From Rhodococcus sp. HM1 (lineage in GTDB: Bacteria; Actinomycetota; Actinomycetes; Mycobacteriales; Mycobacteriaceae): a stretch of 45,498 nucleotides of DNA. How positions within the stretch are numbered: the stretch's first letter is position 1; each line of letters opens with the position of its first letter. The notes beneath the pieces are model-generated. The model saw only the letters and a list, made by a program, of their open reading frames with translations, was not told where the DNA came from and searched no databases. Shown one piece after another: positions 40,551-45,498 of the stretch. Made by a program: the position numbers and the translations under genes. The DNA is taken from the NCBI RefSeq assembly GCF_023218075.1, contig NZ_JALPTB010000053.1, positions 1 through 45,498 on the forward strand, in the 5' to 3' direction.

Positions 40551-43500
40551 CTATCCATCGGGGTGGGCCGACTGCTCGACGTGGCGAGCCAGTTCCCGGG
40601 CGAGCACATCGAAGCGCGGATGCCGCGACCACGCCGCGCGGTCCCCGATCACATACAGGCGCTTCTTCGCCCGACTGACCGCGACGTTCGCCAGATTCGG
40701 TTTCGACGAGGCCCAGCGTTTCGCACCGTCGCTCGCCGGATCGCCGCCCAACACGAGGAAGACCACATCGGCTTCCCTGCCCTGCGCGGTGTGCACCGTC
40801 CCGGCGGTGAGTCCGCCGAACCGCGCGGGCAACGCCGTGAGCCGTCGCGCGACGTCCCGGAACGGGCTCAATACGATCACCTCACCCATGTCCTGCCCCT
40901 TCCGGGCCAGGTCGTCGAGGAGTTCGACGAGTCGGTCGTACTCCGCCCGAATGAAATGACCGCTGGAGGGTCCGGTGATGTCGATCCACCGCGACGACGG
41001 CAGCGGCCCGCGCGGGCGCGGATCCCTGCCGTGCAGCATCGTGCCGCCGTAGGCGATGGTGTTGACGATCGAGAACATCGGCTCGTCGCAACGCCGGTGC
41101 ACCCGCAGCGGTGCACCCACCCAGATCGGCCCCTCGTCGCCGGGCAGGGTCGTTCCCCATCGGTTGAGGCGATCGGCGATCGACTGCGCCGACGACCGCG
41201 CCGGCAGCCACCGCTCGTCCACGCCGAACTCGCGGCGTACCGCCTGCTGAGCCCGGAACGGCAGTGTGACAACGGGTTCGAGCTGAATCGGGTCGCCGAC
41301 GACGACCGTACGGCGAGACCGCCAGATAGCGCCCACCGGGTTCTGCGGCGTGGACTGGCCGGCCTCGTCGATGAGCAACCAGCCGAGCGCTTCCCGTCCG
41401 AGTCCGCGGAACACCCGGTCGAAGGACGCGAAGGTCGTCGAAACGAGGGGGACGACGAAGAACAACGCGCGCCACGCGTCGGCAACGGCGGCCGGATCCA
41501 GATCCCGGGGTGCGCTTCCGGAAACGACGTCGGTCGCCCCGTGCAGGCTCTGCCGCATCTGAGTGGGCACGTGGGCGAGGAATTCCCGGTGCAGGTCGAG
41601 GGCGGCCAGGAACACACGTGATCGCGCCTCGGTGACCTCCTCGTCCGACCACGGCGCGGCCAGTTCCCTCGCCGGGGTGGTGTCGCTGTCCTCACCGGGG
41701 ACCGATGCACCCCACCGCTGCCGCGCCGCGTCGAGCGCGCAGTCGAGTTCTGCGAGACGCGCGCGCGTGCCGCGATACCGGTGGGTGAGTTCGTCCTGCG
41801 TGCCCTGCAGGGCGACGAGCGCGTGCGTCGCTTCTTGATGGGCGGCAAAGGCCTGCCGGTAACTCTCGTCCCAGCGGGCGAGGGCCTCGGCGAGTTGGTC
41901 GCGATGGGCCTGCCATCGCCGTCGTTCCTCGCGGGCCTGCCGGCCGATGCGCCACCACGGGACTCGCGTCGCATCGTGCGCGGCGAGTTCCGCTTCGACC
42001 GTGGTCTTCGCCTGCTGCGTTCGTTCGACGGTGCCACGCCGTACGTGCTCGGCCTCGACGGCACTGCGAACCGTAATAGCGTGCGCCGCCAGCTGGTCTT
42101 CGATCGCCCCCAGTTCGCTGCGTCGATTCGTGCGCTCGCGCAGTTGCTCATAGGCCCGCTGACGTTCGCCGAGCATCGTCGCGACCGCGTCACGCCGGGC
42201 ACGATATGCGGCAACCGCCTCTCGCCAGGGACGTTCCGGTCCCGTGGATTCGAGTTTCTTGAGAATCGACTGGATACCTCGTCTGGCAGGAGCATCCCGC
42301 CCCGTGGCCTTTCCGTCGAACCACAGGGTGCTGGTGAATCGGGACCGGTAGCTCTTGCGACCGAGCCGGGCAGCGGTCAGCGCCCACGCCCGGGCCGGTT
42401 CGGCATCGCCGGCGGCGTCGACGTTCAGCAACGCCGTCGCGATGTCGGTGAAATAGTCGATCTCGAATCGTTCGCCGTCGATTGCGTCCGCGGCGGGCAT
42501 CTCGAAGCTGATGTTCTCGACCGCCCCGTTGTTGGACGACGCCACCACCATCTCGAATCCATGGAACGGCCCGGTCCACCGCTGCACGATCCGCGTATAG
42601 TCGCCGGTCTTCCAGCGGTGCGGGGTGGCCGCGAACGCCTCGGCCGGGTTCGCGAGGCCCGCGAGCCGGTCTGCGCGTTCGACGACGATCGCCGCAACGA
42701 GATCGCGCAGCAGCGTGGACTTTCCGGTGCCCGGAGGACCGTTGACCGCGAAAATTCCGGCGCCGCTGTGCAACTCGTCCATGATGGTGTTCACAGCGAA
42801 CTGCTGGCCGAGAGCGAGGGGATGCTCGGGTCTGCTCGGCCAGCGGCCGGGCGGGGTCGCGGCGGGGCGGCAGGCCGCCAGCGATGCTTCGGGGACGGCG
42901 CTCAGGTCGACCCGGGCGGCCACGTCGAGCCCGGTGTCGTCGGTGAGGTACTGCGCGAGCCCGGTACCGATGTCACCGTGAGCGACCTGTTCCGCCACCC
43001 GATCGAGATCATCGGCGATGAAGCTGTTCAGGAAGTCGGTGCCGTCGATGCCGTCGGACTGGTTGACCTGCACCGAGCGCACTCTGATCTCGGCGCAGTC
43101 GACCATGCCCTCCAGCCCGGTCAAGGTCGCGATGCGATTCCGCAGGTCGGTGAGCATCCCGACGCTCAGAGGGCGCCGGCCGCCTCGTTGCACGTCGACC
43201 TCTTGCCCGTCGTCGAGCAATTCTGTCAATTGTTCCTGCGCCTCGCGGAATCCGCGCAACCACGACGGTGACCCGGGTCCGGGGTTGCGGGTGCGACCTG
43301 CCGCCCACGCAAGGCCGGACAACACCTCGGACTCCGGGATGTAGCAACCCTCCTTGTCCAGGACGATCGCAGCAAGCGCACATTCCCCGGCCGGCCGGGG
43401 GTCGTAGTTCTCGGCACCCGGATCGAGGATCCCGTCGACGGCCGTCCACACCTCGTCGATTCGATAGACACCGAGGTAGACGATGTACTGTCGCTCGTTG

Positions 43501-43688
43501 CCTTTCCGGCGCAACGGCTGGCGCAGTTGACGGCAGAACATCCACGGCAGTGGGATTTCGGCGGCCACCTCTTCGACCGGTTCCAGACTGTCGAACCTGT
43601 CGACCTTCGGAACCTGCTGTGGACTGAACAACTCCACGGCACGCCAGAACTCGATGACGTCGGCCTGCCGACGGTACTCCCCGGTCAC
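40551..43688 (-). CDS. Large SF1 helicase (DNA2/NAM7/UPF1-like) with coiled-coil insertion
   Basis: This protein is 1045 aa from GTG 43688 (AGGGGGAG just upstream; GTG 43763 would add 25 unlikely residues). Residues 1-300 are a family-specific N-terminal region. Helicase motifs follow: Walker A GPPGTGKST at 317-325, motif II DEAGQ at 774-778, motif III GDPIQLEP at 798-805, motif V HTAQGREADV at 966-975 and motif VI NVAVSRAK at 1001-1008. Between motifs I and II about 450 residues are inserted, including a charged coiled-coil (about 485-660). The order and QGREADVV/SRAK pattern are UPF1/DNA2-like. DNA or RNA unwinding is expected; a phage-defence role is possible. Confidence 0.87.
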   Translation of the reverse strand: MTGEYRRQADVIEFWRAVELFSPQQVPKVDRFDSLEPVEEVAAEIPLPWMFCRQLRQPLRRKGNERQYIVYLGVYRIDEVWTAVDGILDPGAENYDPRPAGECALAAIVLDKEGCYIPESEVLSGLAWAAGRTRNPGPGSPSWLRGFREAQEQLTELLDDGQEVDVQRGGRRPLSVGMLTDLRNRIATLTGLEGMVDCAEIRVRSVQVNQSDGIDGTDFLNSFIADDLDRVAEQVAHGDIGTGLAQYLTDDTGLDVAARVDLSAVPEASLAACRPAATPPGRWPSRPEHPLALGQQFAVNTIMDELHSGAGIFAVNGPPGTGKSTLLRDLVAAIVVERADRLAGLANPAEAFAATPHRWKTGDYTRIVQRWTGPFHGFEMVVASSNNGAVENISFEMPAADAIDGERFEIDYFTDIATALLNVDAAGDAEPARAWALTAARLGRKSYRSRFTSTLWFDGKATGRDAPARRGIQSILKKLESTGPERPWREAVAAYRARRDAVATMLGERQRAYEQLRERTNRRSELGAIEDQLAAHAITVRSAVEAEHVRRGTVERTQQAKTTVEAELAAHDATRVPWWRIGRQAREERRRWQAHRDQLAEALARWDESYRQAFAAHQEATHALVALQGTQDELTHRYRGTRARLAELDCALDAARQRWGASVPGEDSDTTPARELAAPWSDEEVTEARSRVFLAALDLHREFLAHVPTQMRQSLHGATDVVSGSAPRDLDPAAVADAWRALFFVVPLVSTTFASFDRVFRGLGREALGWLLIDEAGQSTPQNPVGAIWRSRRTVVVGDPIQLEPVVTLPFRAQQAVRREFGVDERWLPARSSAQSIADRLNRWGTTLPGDEGPIWVGAPLRVHRRCDEPMFSIVNTIAYGGTMLHGRDPRPRGPLPSSRWIDITGPSSGHFIRAEYDRLVELLDDLARKGQDMGEVIVLSPFRDVARRLTALPARFGGLTAGTVHTAQGREADVVFLVLGGDPASDGAKRWASSKPNLANVAVSRAKKRLYVIGDRAAWSRHPRFDVLARELARHVEQSAHPDG

Positions 43689-43823
43689 TGCTCCCCCTGT
43701 CGATTCCCCCCGCGGTTCGTTCCGGTGCGCGAGAACGTCCGCCCAGCGAACACAATTGCACACACTCTCATCCGAAGCGCCGCGGGAGAGTGTGGCAGTG
43801 CCCTCGCCCCGGTAGCCGCAATC

Positions 43824-43867
43824 GAGAAAGACAGCAGCGCGATGCCGGTCGCGCTGCTGTCTTTCTC
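43824..43867. repeat. Hairpin repeat copy 2 (18-bp stem)
   Basis: Arms 43824-43841 and 43850-43867 pair perfectly over 18 bases; loop ATGCCGGT. The flanks GCCGC (before) and GCGGC (after) extend the symmetry, and GCGGCTCTGGAAACGC follows as in copy 1. This copy lies upstream of both neighbours (divergent starts at 43688 and 43957), where a terminator makes little sense. Confidence 0.88.
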
Positions 43868-43956
43868 ATTTGCGGCTCTGGAAACGCTCCGAACCTCGCC
43901 GCCTACTCGCGGTCGTCATCCCGTGCAGTAGGGCATCTTTCGGCTAGGTTGGTGCG

Positions 43957-44376
43957 ATGAGAACACTCTGGGCCGTGTCGGTCGTCTCGGTGTTGTGCAC
44001 CGTGCCGATGTGGGTGATCGCCGTACCGCAGCTCGTCTTCTCCGGGGTTGTCGATGTCGGCCCGTATACCGGACTCGTGCTGGGACTCCCGACCCTGATC
44101 GGGTTACCGTGCGCGGTCGCCGGAGTGATCGCTGGATCGGTGTCTCTCGTGAAACAGCGCGCACGCAACTGGGCCGCGAACCTCATGACACTCGGGCAGG
44201 TCGCGACCGTGGCGCTGGCCGCCGCCATCGTCGTGTGGGCGCTGGGCTACGCGTCGACCGGCTGGGAACTGCTCGCGCTGCCGACGTCGCCTATGGTCGG
44301 CCAGATCGTGGTCGCGGCGGGGCTGCTCAAGGCCGGACGGCCGCGGATGTCCCGCTCGGTGCGCGCATCGTCGTGA
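43957..44376 (+). CDS. Small membrane protein, four predicted helices
   Basis: This 139-aa protein has about four hydrophobic segments: residues 3-30, 38-62, 76-97 and 105-126. It has a short Arg/Ser-rich tail (GRPRMSRSVRASS). No family is recognised. ATG 43957 has no ribosome binding site but follows a TAGGTT -10-like box by 6 bases, so the transcript is probably leaderless. It lies between two copies of the hairpin repeat. Confidence 0.75.
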   Translation: MRTLWAVSVVSVLCTVPMWVIAVPQLVFSGVVDVGPYTGLVLGLPTLIGLPCAVAGVIAGSVSLVKQRARNWAANLMTLGQVATVALAAAIVVWALGYASTGWELLALPTSPMVGQIVVAAGLLKAGRPRMSRSVRASS

Positions 44377-44415
44377 CTATCGGGGTCACCGCCGCGCCCT
44401 GCAAGACCCGCAGTC

Positions 44416-44461
44416 GAGAAAGACAGCAGCGCGATGCCGGCACCGCGCTGCTGTCTTTCTC
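44416..44461. repeat. Hairpin repeat copy 3 (18-bp stem)
   Basis: Arms 44416-44433 and 44444-44461 pair perfectly over 18 bases; loop ATGCCGGCAC, sharing ATGCCGG with copy 2. It is followed by GCGGCTGCGGTAACCC, a slightly diverged form of the common tail. It lies between convergent genes (stops at 44376 and 44482). Confidence 0.88.
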
Positions 44462-44481
44462 GTCGGCGGCTGCGGTAACCC

Positions 44482-44808
44482 TCACGCGGAGTGCGAACCG
44501 ACCTCGATCGCAACAACTCCCGCCATGATCAGCGCAATGCCGATGACCATCCGGAAAGTGAGAGGGTCCCGGAACAGAAGCCTCCCGAGAACTGCGGTGA
44601 GCGCGACCCCGCAGGCGACCCAGATGCCGTACACGACGCCGACGGGAACGTCGCGCGCCAGCACCAGTGCGACGAGCCCGAATGCGACGACGTAGCAGGA
44701 GACGGTCGCCAGGACCCAGCGGGTGCGGGCCATACCGTCGGACAACTTGAGGCAGATCGTGCCTGCCACTTCGACAACGATCGCCGCAGCGAGAATCAGC
44801 CAGGTCAC
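44482..44808 (-). CDS. SMR-family multidrug/cation efflux subunit
   Basis: This 108-aa protein has four membrane helices, the normal SMR size. Glu13 in IVVEVAGTICLKLSDG is the conserved proton/substrate-coupling residue of EmrE-type proteins, and GVVYGIWVACGVALTAVLGR is the family's helix 3. GTG 44808 overlaps the stop of the next-upstream SMR gene (GTGA). Two coupled SMR genes usually make a hetero-dimer. Substrate could be quaternary ammonium compounds or guanidinium. Confidence 0.92.
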   Translation of the reverse strand: MTWLILAAAIVVEVAGTICLKLSDGMARTRWVLATVSCYVVAFGLVALVLARDVPVGVVYGIWVACGVALTAVLGRLLFRDPLTFRMVIGIALIMAGVVAIEVGSHSA

Positions 44809-45164
44809 CGTGCCGCGACCTCGTCGTCACGTTCGTCCACCGGGTCGATTCTGGGATGCGAGCCCAGTTCGACGATGACCACTCCCGCGATCACCAGCGC
44901 CATGCCCAGCGCCATCAGCGGGGTCATCGGATCGCCGAAGAGGACGGTCGCGGCAACCGCGGTCAGCAGGATGCCGGCGGCGCCCCAGATTCCGTAGGCG
45001 ACACCCACGGGCATCAACCGCAACGCGCGGGCGAGGAACGCGAAGGACGCGCAGTAGCCGGCCACGACGAGCACGTACCAGACGGGATCGTCGGTGGCAG
45101 CACGCAGCGAGAGGGTGGCGGTGACCTCGCACGCTATCGCCCCGCCGAGCGACCACCATTTCAT
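44805..45164 (-). CDS. SMR-family efflux partner subunit
   Basis: This 119-aa, four-helix protein is paralogous to the overlapping downstream gene. Glu13 in GGAIACEVTATLSLRA is conserved, and GVAYGIWGAAGILLTAVAAT corresponds to helix 3. A hydrophilic tail of about 15 residues (PRIDPVDERDDEVAAR) is absent from its partner, as often seen in paired SMR systems with fixed opposite topology. ATG 45164 has GGTAGG upstream. The divergent promoter with TACGCAAT boxes lies 97-167 bases upstream and may control it. Confidence 0.9.
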   Translation of the reverse strand: MKWWSLGGAIACEVTATLSLRAATDDPVWYVLVVAGYCASFAFLARALRLMPVGVAYGIWGAAGILLTAVAATVLFGDPMTPLMALGMALVIAGVVIVELGSHPRIDPVDERDDEVAAR

Positions 45165-45260
45165 GCCGGCCAACCTACCGCCCTCCTCTCGGATCCCGCG
45201 GGTCCGCGCGGTCGCGTCGCGTCGCGGCGACGCATTCCCACCATCGGATACCTGCAACTT

Positions 45261-45331
45261 TACGCAATGCGCAGTCTATTTCACGCTTTTTCTTGACATT
45301 GCGTATCTGTGAGCCCATGCTGGTACGCAAT
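45261..45331 (+). promoter_or_regulatory. Promoter with three TACGCAAT operator boxes
   Basis: TTGACA (45293-45298) and CATGCT (45316-45321) with a 17-base spacer form a good promoter reading right. TACGCAAT occurs at 45261-45268 and 45324-45331, and its reverse complement ATTGCGTA at 45298-45305, overlapping the -35/spacer. Three exact copies of an 8-base box around one promoter are very unlikely by chance and suggest a repressor. The bound protein is not encoded nearby. Confidence 0.7.
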
Positions 45332-45384
45332 TCGATGTGACGCACACAACAGCCCCGTGCGCTCCCCCACCGAAAGGACTCTCA

Positions 45385-45396
45385 ATGATCCTGTCA
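45385..45396 (+). pseudogene. Start of a gene apparently cut off by an IS110-type element
   Basis: GAAAGGACTCTCA followed by ATG at 45385 is a convincing translation start behind the promoter at 45293. Only a few codons (ATG ATC CTG TCA) precede sequence that reads as transposase on the opposite strand from 45394. This looks like a regulated gene broken just after its start codon. The exact junction cannot be set without the other end of the element. Confidence 0.4.
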
Positions 45397-45498
45397 AGCC
45401 GCAACAGCGGTACCCGGCAAGCTCGGTTGCCAGGTGCGGTTGTCGCGGATGAGGGCATAGAGAACATCGACGCGACGCCGAGCCAGACAGAGGGTGGC
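45394..45498 (-). mobile_element. IS110-family transposase, C-terminal fragment, runs off the window
   Basis: On the minus strand the last 105 bases encode 34 residues then TGA: CLARRRVDVLYALIRDNRTW and QPSLPGTAVAA. The ARRRxDVLYAxxRD pattern is typical of the C-terminus of IS110-family (DEDD) transposases. The N-terminal part lies beyond base 45498. An assembly breaking at an IS copy would explain why the sequence ends here. Confidence 0.75.

Noticed and set aside
39630..41621. A 663-codon plus-strand frame across the hypothetical gene and helicase end
   Set aside because: It crosses a hairpin repeat and reads the helicase backwards; composition is that of a shadow frame.
40482..44461. A CRISPR array made of the three hairpin copies
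   Set aside because: Copies are kilobases apart with genes between them, so there is no regular spacer structure.

Overview
The window is GC-rich DNA with GTG starts, 4-bp ATGA/GTGA gene overlaps, possible leaderless genes and actinobacterial protein families. It is best explained as a Rhodococcus or close mycolic-acid relative; the genus is inferred from gene style, not from a marker gene. Bases 1-32 look like leftover Nextera sequencing adapter, and the last ~105 bases run into an IS110-type transposase. The window is therefore probably a whole contig, or a contig end, from a short-read assembly. No rRNA, tRNA or CRISPR array was seen.

Bases 212-32525 form an organosulfur island. It holds two complete sulfonate/taurine-type ABC importers (212-2936 on +; 10393-13241 on -), a dipeptide/nickel-type ABC importer (18815-23932 on -) and an orphan MetQ-like lipoprotein (5641-6570). 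It also holds one SsuD-type alkanesulfonate monooxygenase (2940-4085), four further full-length bacterial luciferase-like (LLM) monooxygenases of the NtaA/SnaA/DszA type (13599, 17351, 24096, 28515), one short LLM homologue (16160) and three DszC-like acyl-CoA-dehydrogenase-fold monooxygenases (4349, 14905, 27220). An FMO-like flavoprotein (8913), a four-domain rhodanese with one catalytic Cys (25673) and an AprA/AprB-like flavoprotein-ferredoxin pair with a Rossmann protein (29912-32525) complete it. The likely logic is import of organic sulfur compounds, oxygenation by FMNH2-dependent enzymes to release sulfite, and handling of the released sulfur by the rhodanese and reductase-like proteins. 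No flavin reductase is present, so reduced flavin must come from elsewhere. Two copper proteins (YcnI and CopC-CopD) sit inside the long minus-strand operon, which is unusual.

The ssuD-like gene has its own control region: a small leader peptide ending RLYVDLCRVSALRCRR, of the actinobacterial sulfur-gene leader type, and two palindromic GCACnnGTGC boxes 33 bp apart around a -10 box. Other sulfur operons share two short upstream motifs.

Bases 32762-35772 are a compact four-gene cassette: an acidic 75-aa protein, a DUF1036-like protein, a cytosolic metzincin protease (HExxHxxGxxH) and a CHAT (caspase-like) protease with His432/Cys473. This is the best candidate for an undescribed system, probably a protease-cascade stress or defence module.

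Bases 35873-45498 are mixed: an MpaB-family oxygenase with a divergent TetR regulator, a SIMPL-domain protein, a RibD_C-PPOX fusion, an unrecognised 256-aa protein, a large UPF1-like SF1 helicase with a coiled-coil insertion, a small membrane protein and a paired SMR transporter. Three near-identical 17-18-bp-stem hairpins lie between these genes. At the right end a promoter with three TACGCAAT boxes leads into a gene start that seems to be interrupted by the IS110-type element.
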